A DNA stretch of 64,000 bases from Melitaea cinxia (Eukaryota; Arthropoda; Insecta; Lepidoptera; Nymphalidae). The position numbers and the translations under genes are program-made. How positions within the stretch are numbered: position 1 is the stretch's first letter; each line of letters opens with the position of its first letter. This document shows positions 1 through 11,800 of the stretch, in pieces. The notes beneath the pieces were generated by a model, which was given only the letters and a program-made list of their open reading frames with translations, had not been told where the DNA came from and made no database searches. The stretch is taken from NCBI RefSeq assembly GCF_905220565.1, contig NC_059404.1, forward strand, positions 3,872,472-3,936,471, read 5' to 3'.

Positions 1-225
1 TATCGCAGTCCACTACTGGACATAGGCCTCCCAGGCGGGTTGGTAACCACGGGCGGGTGAAGACCAGTCTTCAGCACTTGGATGGTTATGATGCCAGTCA
101 GCTTTATAAGTTCCAAGGTGGTAGTGGAACTGTGTTATCTCTTAGCCGCCTACTCTTACGACACCCATGAGAAGAGAGAGGGTGACTACATTCTTCACTG
201 CCGTAACCACATAGCAGACTTATAG
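1..225 (+). mobile_element. S2 SINE-like repeat, truncated at window edge
   Basis: This is the right-hand part of a ~325-bp dispersed repeat, called S2 here. It matches copies near 19,680-20,025 (-), 24,050-24,382 (+), 49,115-49,330 (+), 54,700-55,035 (+), 59,501-59,825 (-) and 61,555-62,450 (+). Shared landmarks are 'cagtccact.ctggacataggcct' near the start and 'ggtggtagtggaactgt' plus 'cgacacccatg' near the end. Short spurious reading frames within it are not genes. Confidence 0.8.
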
Positions 226-1801
226 ACTTACAAATGGATTTCATATCAAAAATACTAAAATTACTAAATTTTTATGTTACAGGTATATATTTATTTTAAA
301 ATTAATTTTGTGCATTGTTATCTATACTACTATTATAAAAAGGTAAAGTTTATAACTTTGTTTGTATGTAGGGGGTAATCTTCGCAAATACTGATCCGAT
401 CATGAAAATTCTTTCACTAACAGAAAGCTACACTATTCAGGAGTGACATAGGCTATATGTTATTGTAATTGAACAAAAAAATTCAGTAAATAAGAAGAAG
501 ATTAAAATATAATATCAAATGGTAAATAAATTAGCGCCATTTATCACTATTAGAAAACAATTTATTAGTCTTTCGACGTTATTAATTTAGTCTTATTTTG
601 GTCTATCGACGACGTTTTCTCGATTTTTGATAGATGGCGTTGGAGCAACATATTATTTATTGAAGTGCTATAAAATTTGTTCTTTAAAGTATGTTATTTG
701 GTTAATATAATAATACTTAACGCCCAATGAAGTGGGCATGGGTCGGCTAGTAGTAAAATATAGCTAGAAAACCATACACGTTTTGACAAAAATTTGAGAA
801 TTTATATCAACCTAAAATTAGCTAAAAGTAATGAATGGCACAGCACCAACGCACAAAAACACCTCTGCTGCGACACTAATAGAAGAATATTCTCTGAAAA
901 AGGTAAATGTGGCTTAGACCTTAAACAATTTTAAATATACATATTACAAAATTATAAGTAAAGCTGTTATTTGTATACAAAAGCTATTTAAGGGACATTA
1001 ATCATATGTGTCTTTCTTTATATGCAAGCTCAAACATTTTTTTATAGAACTTTTGTGTCTAACAATCTGCAAAAGCAGCTGCACAAAACTAGATATAATT
1101 GTACTACTAGATAATATCATGTACCTTAAGCTTAAATCTGACATTAACCTTAAGATATAATCTATAATGTAACTTTGAACAACTCGTGGCAAACTAATGA
1201 AAAGTAAAAATTGTAGAATTCTTGGGAGGAAAATCGCTTCTCCTTAATACAGATAGCTCAGCTACCTAGCTAGGAGAAGTAGAGGTCATAATAGTCATTG
1301 CTTTCAAATTACACCTAGAAACTGATTGTTCCTTTTTTGTCACTTGTTACTTGAATATGTTGTGACATTTGCTCATTTATTTACTTTTCAAGTTAAGTTA
1401 ATGTTTATAGTGCAACGATTCAGGCTGTAACATCCCATATAGGAGAAAGAACGGAGCTTAATCCACAAAGCTGCTCCATTGTAAGATTGCAGATGGTAAA
1501 AATGTAACAACAAACCTTAATTTTGTTCCATGTAAATAATGTCAGTTTTAAAATCTTGAATACTAGATTATTATAAATAAAACAAGCCTAAAAGACTACT
1601 GAGCTAATAGTGTAAAAAAAGTTTAGTTTTGGTTTTAAAAGAAAAAAGGCAGCCTAGGTAGGTATTTAACAAAAACAAGTGTTTTACATATTCTACAACA
1701 TTCCCTTTCCTTCATAAAAATGCACTAAATTAGACATATAGATCAGCATTGTTACATTATTTGGCACAGTACAATTAAGCTTAAATAAGAATCAGTATTG
1801 T

Positions 1802-1832
<31 letters not shown>

Positions 1833-3585
1833 GGATTCATTTTCTAGGTGTACCAAGTTTATAAGTTGCTCTTTCTGATATTTGTCTATTCCAATCTGGG
1901 ACTATGAAAATTGCACAGGACTGTTTTATATATTCATCATAAATAATAGTGTTATCTGTATATAATAATCGAGTATTTTCAGAAAATGATAAGTTTACAA
2001 CCCAACTCAACAATCTCTATTTCCCAAACCAAAAATATCCATTATTTTATGTTACTATAAGAGTTTCTGATGTGCCAGATATATTGGATATATTAAATGT
2101 AAGTTAGGTACTACTTTCAATTTGATTGTTTGCATGTGGAAAATTACAGTAGCACTAATATTAATATGAAGACATAGATAATGGACATAAGCTATCGAAA
2201 TTCACGAAATACAAAAGGATTTTAACGACGACGGACGACAGACTATTCAAATCTTTAATTTAAAGAATTTAAACCTAATATTTAGTAATAAGGTTTTTCA
2301 ACTTTTAGTAAATTTAAGTATATACTAACTAATTCTTCACATCCGTATATTAATATCGAAAGTATTTTTATTAATATATCATAAATTTGTAACGCAAAAT
2401 TTTTAGGTTATGTTTACAAAAATCGCGCGCAAAATCTGTCAAATCATTAATTTAATAAAAGTCAATCCGAAAATATGATACTTTTACTTAACAAAAAGTT
2501 ATTAATCGGTAAAATTACATTTTATAAATAAAACTTCTCACGATATAAGCACCTAGTTCGAGGTACTCGATTTGACAACCTGTATTCGTTTGATGTCGTG
2601 TAACACCCGATGTTTTTTTATATTCAACCTAAATTTATAATAAAATTCTACATACCAAAACAAAATCCAAACAAATACCCACTTTTTATTTCACAAGCAC
2701 TTAATATTAACACTAAGTATCACCAATAACATAAAACATTTGACGTAAACACGTTCAAAGGCTTAAACCCACTTATAGTCAGAATACAATTAGGTTGATG
2801 TTTAAAAACTGTTGTACTATTATTCTAAACAAAGTCAATGTTACTGTTTGATTATTGTCCTAGTAAATGACAATATATTTTACTAATTCTCAAAATAGTA
2901 AACAATCCTTAAATGACACATTTGGGGACCATAGATCTTACGGCGTTTAGATAGCAACCACAAATAACGGAATTTTATTCCTTGCTACGCATATTTTGTG
3001 AGAAAAATATTTTTATACTAAACTGAAATAGCAAAAAGCAACCAAGTATTCGTTATACAAATATACTTTAATTAAATATAATTGTTAGACAAAAAATTAG
3101 TTAATTTTTAGTGATGAAAAAAAAGGATAACCAACAATTTAGATAGTCGAAAATAAAAAAATGTATGTTTATTATAAATATTGGCTATTCATTACATATT
3201 GTTAAATTTTGATTATAATAAAACATTCAGACTACGTAAAGAAATTTAATTTTAGTTGTGATTATCTTTTTTTCAAAATTTGAAAGGATCTTCTAAGAAT
3301 AGATCTATTATTTCTGTTTGGGCTTTTAAGAAAATCTGTGTGAAATGCTTATATTTAGTATTTTAACATATGTGTAAAAACATCAAAATAGTTTTTATCA
3401 CCTTTTGTTTTTTTTCACGTTTTCGTTATCTCAGAAATTAAGCATGTTAACGCCATCTATTATGTTCTCAAGACAAGTCTTACGGAACAATGTCAATACG
3501 AAATAACGCGCGCCATCTGTTGAACGTAAAAACAATTTTAAGGCCATTTCTACCTCTTTCTTTTAAAGCTACCTATGCCCGTGAC
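226..3585. other. Non-coding AT-rich stretch, no gene seen
   Basis: Several kilobases of AT-rich DNA without a convincing exon on either strand. A poly-T tract lies near 1,807-1,829. Short SINE-tail-like sequence appears near 1,420-1,480. Because mod(mdg4) runs leftwards from 10 kb, some of this may be its intron, but I found no FLYWCH-type exon here. Confidence 0.5.
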
Positions 3586-3900
3586 TTCGTCCGCGTGGCA
3601 TACATTTTTTTTATTGTTGTTTGCAGTTACAAAATAAATTTCTAAAATAAAAATAGCCTAAGTTACTCCTTATTACGTCGGCTATCTGCCATTGAAAGTC
3701 ACGTCAAAATCAATCCAGCCGTTTCAGAGATTAGCCGGAACAAGCAGACAGACAGGCAGACAGATAAACCGAAAAAAAATATACAAAATGTTATTTCGGT
3801 ATATGTACCGTGTGTACATTCATAATTATGCATTTAGTGAAAAGCGGTTATTTTAATAAAACAAACTGACACTCCAATTTTATTTATTTGTATAGTTTCG
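3586..3900 (+). mobile_element. LINE 3'-tail repeat ('gacttcgtccgcgtgg' family)
   Basis: Contains 'gacttcgtccgcgtgg', then 'agcctaagttactcctta' and 'cagccgtttcagagattag', then a run of cagacagacag. The same block recurs at 41,107-41,410 (+), 45,290-45,640 (-) and 48,220-48,440 (+). It is a very common untranslated repeat in lepidopteran genomes, most likely the 3' end of a non-LTR element (inference). Confidence 0.75.
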
Positions 3901-4299
3901 AGTGGTTTGAAATAGTCGTGTGAGCATTTGAACGAACAAGTAATTAAGAATACTATTTCTTTGGATTTCTTTTATCTTTTGAACATCACCCATAATCCGA
4001 AATCAATAAAGTTACAGCTACATCATCAAACATTAGACACAACTTTGCGCTGATTGACCGTTAATTACAATGGACATTAATTACATGAACTATTTTTCGA
4101 TCAATATAGACCCCTCCCCCTGAGGTGAGATTTGCCTGGACCCTCCTCCCTTTACGTGATATTGACGCTAAATATAAAATAATAACTGTTCAAGTACATA
4201 ACTATGTATAGTAAGTAATTTATTTAAATTAAATAAAATTCAAAGCAAAAACTAAATGATTTTAATAGCCATGACATTTATTTTAGCGGGCAAAATGAA

Positions 4300-4720
4300 C
4301 CAAAATATATTTTTGTATTTGTAATATTTACCCTACTGCCAAGGAAGGGTTATGTTTTTCGCGCGTATCTTGTATGTATGTATATTTGTATGTAATATTC
4401 TTTACTACCTCATATTTCCAGAACCACTGAACGGATTTACATAATTGAGGTATCGTTAGGTTCGTCTTAGCTGCCCAAGTGTTCTTAGATAGGTAACATT
4501 AAAAAAAGTCAAACATGGCGGCTGTGCGAAGCCATTGTAGTTTAATGAAAAAATAAAAATAAAGAAATGAAAAAAAATTTTTTTCTCGAATACTACAATA
4601 TGGGTATCAAATTGAAGGGCACAATACAAGGATTTTAAAAAGGTATATCATGATTATTTATATTTTTTGGCAGTTGGTGTGAGATTTTCGACTATACCCC
4701 TCAGTTTAAATGAGATTTGG
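4300..4720. repeat. Dispersed repeat related to the 119-bp satellite at 34.4 kb
   Basis: Includes 'catggcggctgtgcg' and 'caatatgggtatcaaattg', which resemble the motifs tandemly repeated at 34,366-34,960. Here they form a single degenerate unit inside a longer dispersed repeat. Confidence 0.5.
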
Positions 4721-5329
4721 TAAGATATCATTGAACCCCTCCCCCTCATTCTGAGCTCACGTAATTAATGAATTTCCCCTAATTACAGAAAAATTGAGAA
4801 CTTACCCATACTACGTGACCCGTTCTGGGGGGGGGGGTGTCTAAAAATACCACGATTGGTCACCAAGGGGGACATGTAAAAAAAAATTAAAAACGTGTTA
4901 GTGGTTACAGTGTATGGGTACGTTCCCTAACTTTCATGATAGTGTATAGCACTGAGGTAGGGCAGAAAAGTAAATATGTGCTCAAAATCTGCATTAGCCT
5001 GACTGGGGAAGTTCCTCAACCATAGTAGCAGTAGTAGTAGTGTTGTCTTCTTGTGGAGGGTCAGGGATAGTCGACAACGCGCTTGTGATGATTTTTATGA
5101 TTGACGCGTCGCTGAATGTACGCTTGTCTGGTCATACAAAAAAGTTGTGTTGTGAGTTATAGGTTCTATTTTATATAATCTGCTAAAAACATACGCCTTC
5201 TTTGTATTGAACTTTAAACTTCGGTTATCTGCCGGAAAATCTTATGTACACTATTGTAGTACCCATATTGAAAAATAAGACAGGAACGTGTCCGATGCTT
5301 TTAACTTTAGACCAATCTTACAGGCTACA

Positions 5330-6210
5330 GTCATAGCTAAGGTACTGGACAGTGCTTGATAAGCAGTTAGAGGGGCATATTAAGCTTCAAGATTCTTAGT
5401 TTGGGTTTAGACCGGGTCTTTCTACAAAAAGGGCCACCCTATGCCTCAAGCAGATTAGAACTCTCAGACAGAACTCTTAGTGTTTAAGGCCGGCAAGAAA
5501 GTTTATGCGAATGTGCCACCAGTGTATCTTGGAGGTGTTGCTTTAAATAGAGTAGAAAGTTTTAAGTATCTGGGTCGCTGGGTTTCGGATAACCTCAGCG
5601 ATGACGAGGATTTGGAGCGAGAGCGCAGGGCGCTGGCCGTGCGCTGCAACATGCTGGCCCGAAGGTTTGAAAGGTTACTGATAGTGTGAAGATAATTCTG
5701 TTTAAGGCATATTGCCAATCCTTCTACACCGGCAGCCTTAGGATCGTGTATACGCGTTGCGTACAACGCCCTGAGATACCAGTACAACAATGCATTCAGA
5801 GTGCTGCTCACGTTGCCGCGTTACTGCAGTACCTCCGAAATGTTTACTACGAGGCGCGTTGATAGCTTTAATGTTATTATTCGTAAGAGGTGTGCATCCA
5901 TGCTCCAGAGGCTACTAACCAGCTCGAACGACATTCTTCCTCTAAGTACACTGGCGGGCCGCTGGGACTCTGCAATACTGCGCCACTGGATACGACTACA
6001 TTCTGACTGACGAGGGTCGTGTCCAGAAAGCTATTACTTTTGCTTTTTATTGATTTTATTTATTATTTGATATTTTTATTTGCTTCCATATATATTTATA
6101 TTGATTTACTAGCATTAGATGTAACTTGTTTTTGTTATACCAACATTAAGATATTGTATTTATAAGATTTTGTATTTGTATGATATGGACTATGTCCGAC
6201 ACAAAATAAA
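5330..6210 (+). pseudogene. Degenerate non-LTR retrotransposon reverse-transcriptase fragment
   Basis: The 5' piece (about 5,335-5,480) carries an RT-like 'GFRPG' motif and a following lysine-rich stretch with stops. It runs directly into a thumb/C-terminal piece at 5,480-5,690 with 'FKYLGRWVSD' and 'LERERRALAVRCNMLARRF', then continues in another frame at 5,801-6,010 ('LPRYCSTSEMF'). The catalytic palm between these pieces is missing, so this is an internally deleted, frameshifted LINE. It ends in an A-rich tail near 6,210. The clade is not certain. Confidence 0.8.
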
Positions 6211-6514
6211 TAAAAAAATAAATCTATAACAAATTTCGCGGGTGTGGTCTGGGGGGTGGATACTGGACACGGCCTTCGCGATCACTCTTTTCTATATACA
6301 TCAGAGGTTATATTACTAGCTATATTGGCTATATATATTATTTGTGCTATATGATAAAACTATGTATAAGCTGTTGGTTGTTAAAATAAATAATCATACA
6401 ATCGTTTGCGTTTCGAACTCAGTAATTCAGTTTTATAACCTATCAGATTTGACACAGATTGCCCTCAGCTCCACACCTGCGTTAGACTCGTAAAATCGAC
6501 GACTCAACCATATG

Positions 6515-6615
6515 TAACATTCCACAGCTAGGGATAGGCCTCTTTCTCCAGGTAGGAGAAGAATTTGAACTTAATCCACCACGCTCCCTTCACTGCGCGT
6601 TGGCAGCTTCGACCC
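6515..6615 (-). mobile_element. S1 SINE 3'-tail fragment
   Basis: Carries 'ataggcctctttctcc' and 'ttaatccaccacgc', the tail of the tRNA-headed SINE family seen in full at 19,078-19,435 and, inverted, at 46,725-47,065. The tRNA-like head is absent. Confidence 0.65.
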
Positions 6616-6666
6616 GATATTTTAATATTAATACGGTTACATTTAGTATTACTAATTTAAATTATT

Positions 6667-7025
6667 GTTTGGAGGCCTACGAATAAAAACCGACTTCAAT
6701 TATATCGACAAGTAATACAACGTAGGTAGACGAAAAAATAGACAAGTAAATACGCATTATCAAAGATTACTCCAAAAGTTATCAGATCTCGATGAAATTT
6801 AAATGTAACCACATGATAAAAATCGGTACAGCTAGTCAAAAGTTATGGGGATATTCGAGTTTCCCTCAATTTCTCTGGGATTCCATCATCAGATCCTGGT
6901 TTCCTTATCATGGTACCACGCCAGGGATATCTCCTTTCCAACAAAAAATTTGTTATCCCCGAAGACATATATATATATATACGGTCGAATTGAGAAACCT
7001 CCTCCTTTTCTAAAGTCGGTTAAAA
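6667..7025 (+). mobile_element. AACCGACTTC-terminus element
   Basis: Starts with 'aaccgacttcaattatatcg' and ends with 'cctcctccttttctaaagtc', whose reverse complement resembles the start. It therefore has short inverted termini. Many copies lie in this window (17.7, 21.1, 44.9, 47.3, 50.5, 51.2 and 61.8 kb). It encodes nothing recognisable and is a non-autonomous repeat. Confidence 0.8.
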
Positions 7026-7679
7026 ATGAATGTACATGCCCTCAGCATTTGTACCTAGTTTCGGGTCATTAGGGGACGGCAAATTTGTAAATCCGCCACT
7101 GGCGTTACTGTAACCCGATTCTGAAATTTCGTATTACCTATTTTCGTAATTATGGTAAGAGGTTCCCTTTTTATCAGTTGAAGTGCAGACTACTATCCGT
7201 CGTAAGAACATGATTGGGATATCACTTACACGCCAGAACGATGCCTCTCGACTTACGTAATTGCACGATTTACTTATTGAAACAAACTCTCACAACTGAC
7301 GTGACGTCAGAAAACGATTAAAATACTAGTACATACAATGACAAATTTTATATCAGCATGCGAAGGATTGTTTTCAGGAACCTGTGGGCTCTTATTGAAG
7401 TCTAAGTGTCGGCATCACTACATCATAGCTATTTACCTAAAAATTACGTGCGACGCCAAATTATTCTCATTGCTATGTTTAAATATCACACTATATGACG
7501 GCGATAATTATCTGTATATAGGTATACAATTACTGGTTAAAATAAAATTTTCATGGTCTTGATATCAAAGAATGGGTAGGTATATAGGTTACAATAATAA
7601 CAACAAAAAACTGGATTTTATTTATTAAGAAAAAAAAAAAAAAACAAAATAAGTTTGCTTTTTAAAATCTTATATTAAA

Positions 7680-7830
7680 TGCCTTCATGGCTCTGGTCAC
7701 CTTACACACCACAAAAAAAAAACTGGTTGATCTTCGGTACGGTCGAGGTGCCTCCCACAAGCGGGCGGTCCCAGATTTTGAATAGGAAATATGCTGCTGT
7801 GCCTTACCTTAATTACAAACACCTTGGACT
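7680..7830 (+). mobile_element. Partial copy of the SINE seen at 23.4 kb
   Basis: Shares 'ctctggtcacctta.tcacca', 'cggtcccagattttgaa' and 'aggaaat...gtgcctacct'-like segments with the longer copy at 23,375-23,590. Apparent proteins here are repeat sequence. Confidence 0.6.
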
Positions 7831-8539
7831 CGATTGGTAGTCTCGTGTTTAACCTTAAAAAACTATCCGAAACCACCACGTAGCTATAGTAACCTGTGTA
7901 CTTTCTATTATAATTTCAGAAATCGAAACTCATTCCATTGTTTTACCAAGTTTTGGTTTCGATTATCAGATACAATCAAAGGAGACAAAATTCTTGACCA
8001 CCGTACCTTCTCAACAATTTTGTCTACATTCAAGAAATTTACAATCCAATGTAAAAGAAATATTTCTTCGATATATGGGGAACCTTCAAGTCAATTTAGT
8101 AATACGCTGTAACTGAGTACTTGCACCATGACCCTAAGTGCCATAGTAAAATACTTGCGCAGTTGCACGAAAAGAAATTGAAATTATTTAACTAATCTAA
8201 TCACAGAATTTCATACAATTTATGCGATTAAATTAGTTAATCATTACTTAAATTCATTTCTTTACGTACGTCTCGGCGTAAGTTAAAAGCATGAAGAGGA
8301 AATAAAAAAATCTTGATTTTTTTTATGGAAAGCACAGAACCATTACCTCATACCGGAAAAAATGTTGGTTGACATGAATACTGTTCCGAAGACTAGTTAC
8401 TCCGGTAAAACCATAGAGAACTTCAACTGAATTTGTATTGTCGAAATTCAATTGACGTTTTCATCATACCTTCTAGTTAGTCAAAAGTAAGAGCTTCGAG
8501 AACAACGTTCAAGAAACTTCTACTTGACAAATACCTTTT

Positions 8540-8680
8540 TTCGTCATTTGTTACCAATACCAAACCTTACCTTAAAATTTACCTGCTTACCTTTAATTGC
8601 ATATTTACCTCTTACAATTTTTTACATCGCCAACCGGACTTACTAAAAAACCAAAATTTACCTTTACCTTTAACCTCGAT
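8540..8680 (-). promoter_or_regulatory. Cluster of 5'-splice-site-like motifs in the mod(mdg4) intron
   Basis: Read on the minus strand, about seven GGTAA motifs (GGTAAG, GGTAAA, GGTAAC) occur within ~130 bases, roughly 320-450 bases past the donor of the last common exon. In Drosophila, a U1-binding intronic sequence in the corresponding mod(mdg4) intron promotes trans-splicing (established knowledge). The function here is inferred only from position and composition. Confidence 0.35.
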
Positions 8681-8996
8681 TAACATAACCACACATACCA
8701 ACAAATACCTTAGACAGTGCTTTACTAATTGACCTAGTAAAGAACTGCCTTTTACGCGGTTAACCTGTAACATGATAAAGAATTACAGACCTTGTATAAA
8801 AAACTAATACTAAACTTATTCTAACTTACAAATTTCATTTAAATCTAATAATACAAGATCAATGTTATTCGATGGTTATTTAAGGAAAAAATTTTTATCT
8901 GGAAATGGTCAAAACAATTGATCTTGTATCTTACGTGGAGGTAGCTTTCATCAAGAATAGATAAAAGCTAACTGACGAAATGAAGAGTAAACCTAC

Positions 8997-9071
8997 CTTG
9001 TGCGTCACCTACAGCGCCACCTTCCCCACCTCCAGTAATATTACCATCGCCTGTCGTAGAACCATCAAACC
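8997..9071 (-). CDS. mod(mdg4): mod(mdg4) common exon 3 (coding)
   Basis: 75 nt between an acceptor (ttctgttcag, minus strand) and a strong donor GTAGGT. It encodes a Gly-rich segment beginning [10 protein letters not shown] that continues exon 2 in frame. Too short to be found by open-frame length alone. It ends in phase 1, the junction that any alternative 3' exon must match. Confidence 0.85.
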
Positions 9072-10006
9072 CTGAACAGAAGAATTACATGTTCAATTAT
9101 ATTCTTTAACATTAAAAAAAAAGGCTTCAAAATCTGCCGTTTTTTTTACCGGTCATTTCCATATTCGAGTCGTCTTCGCCGAAGTTAGTTTCATCATTAT
9201 TCGTGCCATCGTCATCTTCGTCCCACATACTTTCATTAACAAATTCTGGTTCCATTTTCGGTGCTACAGCGTTATTCTCGTCTTCGTCCGGTATCGTAAC
9301 GAATTCCTCTTTAGCTGATCCTGAAGGTCCGGCTTCTAAGGGGTCTACACATTTCCGTTTCGCGGGTCCGCTTTGAGATGATGACGAATTGTTTGATGCT
9401 ATTGATGGCCTATTTGGTCTCTTAATTGCTACTGGAGTTGAGGAGGGCTTAGAATCTAAATCAGTCTCTAACTTAGTCATAACAGATTGCCTTTGTTGTG
9501 ACGACCTCGGGCCTGGCCTCGACGTCGGCTTTGGTTTAGATGGTGTGGAACTCTCTTCATTTTGATTACCGGTTAAACCTTTAACTTGAAGTTGTTCCGC
9601 GGTACTAATAAACGACGCTAACTCTTCTTGCTTAACATTAACTTCACCTTGATACATAAACTGTAATAAGTCTCTAAGCGCTGAATGACTAACATCTTTT
9701 AAAAATACTGAAACAAGAGAAAGATAAATCAGATTAATGCCGAGAGAACCAATAATTAGAAGAAGAAAAAAACTAATGTAATATTCAATATTTACCTATG
9801 GGATGATGCGTGGGGTTCATTTTGAACATTTCTTGGAAATAGGGAGAACATACTGATAAAACTAATTTGTGTGCCTGTAATAATCTGCCCTCGGCAGCCA
9901 ACGTTACATCTACTAAGTCACCACGCGACAGCAGGCCGTGAAAGCCTGCCGACATATTCGCATGGAAATTGTTCCAACATAGCGAAAACTGTTCGTCCGA
10001 CGCCAT
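8997..10006 (-). CDS. mod(mdg4): mod(mdg4) common 5' coding region (BTB/POZ chromatin protein), 3' incomplete
   Basis: Three coding exons: 10,006-9,796, 9,707-9,150 and 9,071-8,997. All have AG/GT borders with phases that join exactly (211+558+75 nt, 281 codons plus one base). The first exon has the start [15 protein letters not shown] and the hallmark '[16 protein letters not shown]' of the insect TTK/BAB-type BTB domain, which spans about residues 7-115 and finishes in exon 2 ([20 protein letters not shown]). After the domain come a Ser/Pro/Gln-rich linker, a basic 'PAKRKCVD' patch and an acidic region. This layout and the sequence fit mod(mdg4), an insulator and chromatin protein. In Diptera and Lepidoptera its common 5' exons are joined to many alternative 3' exons encoding FLYWCH zinc fingers. 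No such 3' exon is visible, so the protein end lies outside the window or at another locus. Exon 3 ends in phase 1. Confidence 0.9.
9150..9707 (-). CDS. mod(mdg4): mod(mdg4) common exon 2 (coding)
   Basis: 558 nt from acceptor cttgtttcag to donor GTAAAA. It encodes the last third of the BTB fold, a low-complexity linker and an acidic region ending ...SNMEMTG. If the intron were retained the frame would run only a few codons to a stop at about 9,127; the in-frame join to exon 3 makes splicing the better reading. Confidence 0.9.
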
Positions 10007-10031
10007 GATGGCGGCCGACCGAAGAAAAACC
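9796..10031 (-). CDS. mod(mdg4): mod(mdg4) first coding exon with 25-nt leader
   Basis: The acceptor at 10,033-10,032 (tttgttacag) opens an exon whose ATG is at 10,006, in context GCCATCATGG. It codes for residues 1-70 and ends with donor GTAAAT in phase 1. An untranslated upstream exon may end at 10,120 (donor GTAAGT); its start, near 10,250-10,350, is not defined. Confidence 0.88.
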
Positions 10032-10119
10032 CTGTAACAAATAAAAAAAGACTATTAGATTCTTAAGTAATTAACACTGTTAAACAGTAAATTATGAAGA
10101 CAACCTCGAGTAAACTTAC

Positions 10120-10350
10120 CTATCCTATTTACTTTGTACTTATAATTTCAATATTAGAAACATTTGAAAAAAAATATAATGTTTCTAATGAAGCGCTAAA
10201 GAGTCTTTCATCCCACGTCCACCCCGTTTGAGCGCTGTTCACGGTATGATGACGCAAACGCGACGTTATGCGTGTCGTCACAGTGTGGTAATGTTCGAAT
10301 AAAGTTGCACAAAGTAGTTTTTCAGTAAATATTTCGAAACTAAGCAAAAT
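10120..10350 (-). promoter_or_regulatory. Probable mod(mdg4) 5' untranslated exon and promoter region
   Basis: A good donor (AG|GTAAGT) at 10,120 on the minus strand precedes the coding-exon acceptor at 10,032 by ~87 nt. The upstream 150 bases are markedly GC-richer than the surroundings and contain CRE-like TGACG sequences ('atgacgcaaacgcgacg'). Read as 5' exon plus proximal promoter; the start site is not determined. Confidence 0.45.
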
Positions 10351-11214
10351 AAATTTTAAAAAATTATATGAATATTTTGAATATAATATTGCACACTGAG
10401 TAATGTACTATTTTCAACTTTAATTCAGTACTTTACCATTAAAATAGTATTGATCGGATATTTTACACGTTTTGCGTGGTAGTCTACGCCATAACATTAG
10501 TGTGCTTTAGTTAATATTTCTAAATCGTAATAGAATGGACCCCGTAATATATTTTACATTAGTTTATATTATATAGTATAAAATAATCTGCGAATATGAT
10601 ATTTTTTTTTATTCCTCAATTTTTACCTGCAATGAGTTTTGTTCTGAATTATATTGATACGATTTCTGTTAGTTACAATATTTATACATAGTTATGTATC
10701 TCTTAGCATTCTAATTTTATTATTCGAGTGGAAGGTATCAAAATTATATTTAAATAATAATATAAATAATTATATATATATATAATTATTTATATTCACG
10801 TTATAATTATTTTGCATTATTGCAGATAGCTAGATACTATATAAACTACCAATATGAATGTCTTAAATTTATTGTATCATTAAAAACCATGTATAGCGTT
10901 TAATATTATTAAAGAACACGTTTAATGTAATTCCACCATTTTTAGAAAGAGATAGTAGTATTAAATACTTATAGGAAGATAGTCACAAAATTTTGAGCCT
11001 TATTTCAAGGAGTTAAAAGTGAAAATAGGTTGCAGTGATTTGCACGAAAGTGTTGCAAGTCTTTATTTGTTCCACAAATATTATGAAAATCAGTTGAGAA
11101 AAAAACTGCTGTAAAATAATTATGTAATAAAATAACCGTTAATTAAATAACACATTTTCCGAGATATATTTTAGATTTTATTCAAAATGAAAACTAGAAA
11201 ATCAATTTTCTATA
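10351..11214. other. AT-rich intergenic DNA with a 38-bp perfect palindrome
   Basis: No gene seen. Positions 10,759-10,796 form a perfect 38-bp AT-only palindrome centred at 10,777/10,778. The rest is unremarkable AT-rich sequence. Confidence 0.6.
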
Positions 11215-11800
11215 CAGCTTCAAGGGTAGGTTTAAGTCCACGGTCCACGCCGCCAGTAGTTAAGGCTCTAGGCTTAGGAACCTCCTCACAATGCGGAATC
11301 AACTATAATCAACGCTGCCTTTTGAATTCAACCCTTAATGTGTGAAACGAGAGTTTCTTAGTTTTGTTCGCAAGTCTTCGCGAATAAGCCATTTACCCTC
11401 AGATTAATGAACAAAAGGCATTTACTAATATAACAATAGAAACCATTATTGTTGAGTCTATCAGGTTTACATGATAACAACCGCGACCGACAGCTTAACG
11501 TGCTCTCCGAGGCACGGTGAGAAGGACTGCACAAGCTTCCAGACCACGACAAACATCTGTTTGGCCAATAAAAATGTTTGTCATGTGCGGGGATCGAATC
11601 CGCAACCGCCAGCACAACAGCCAGAAACCAGTGCTGTGACCGTTGCGCCAATGCGTCTATAGTCCACAAAAGGCAAGGTAGGTATTTAAGTAGTTATTTT
11701 TTTCTTTTTCCACTTTTGCTTGATTATCTTAATGTAGAACTGTGTCAATAATATTTGCTCGGCGCGTTAATCGGTCTACTAGCGCATTATATGGTTCATT
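11215..11800 (-). pseudogene. RLE-type LINE C-terminal fragment split by an S1 SINE
   Basis: Segments 11,215-11,465 and about 11,715-11,800 match the 3' coding end of the LINE at 42,500-43,960 (shared 'ggaacctcctcacaatgcgg', 'attattgttgagtct', 'ttgctcggcgcg'). A SINE copy (11,466-11,668) sits between them. No open frame survives. Confidence 0.7.
11466..11668 (-). mobile_element. S1 SINE (type-a tRNA head), inverted
   Basis: On the minus strand it begins with a tRNA-like head containing box-B-like GGATTCGATCCCC and box-A-like TTGGCGCAACGG, then the family body 'ggccaa.acagatgtttg'. It interrupts the LINE fragment around it, so it is the younger insertion. Confidence 0.75.

Larger units (their letters stand above)
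7026..8996 (-). other. Probable last common intron of mod(mdg4); no exon recognised
   Basis: Lies just downstream (on the minus strand) of the third mod(mdg4) exon. It contains a partial SINE copy at about 7,680-7,830 (matches 23,375-23,590), an imperfect hairpin near 8,170-8,260, and a cluster of splice-donor-like motifs at about 8,540-8,680, listed separately. No FLYWCH-type exon was found on either strand. Confidence 0.45.

Noticed and set aside
7834..8112. 92-residue open frame in the mod(mdg4) intron, tested as a FLYWCH 3' exon
   Set aside because: No FLYWCH Cys/His/Trp pattern and no matching acceptor on this strand.
9127..9149. Extension of mod(mdg4) exon 2 to a stop (KKNGRF ending)
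   Set aside because: These codons are intron read-through past a donor; the in-frame join to the exon at 9,071-8,997 is better supported. An intron-retained isoform is not excluded.
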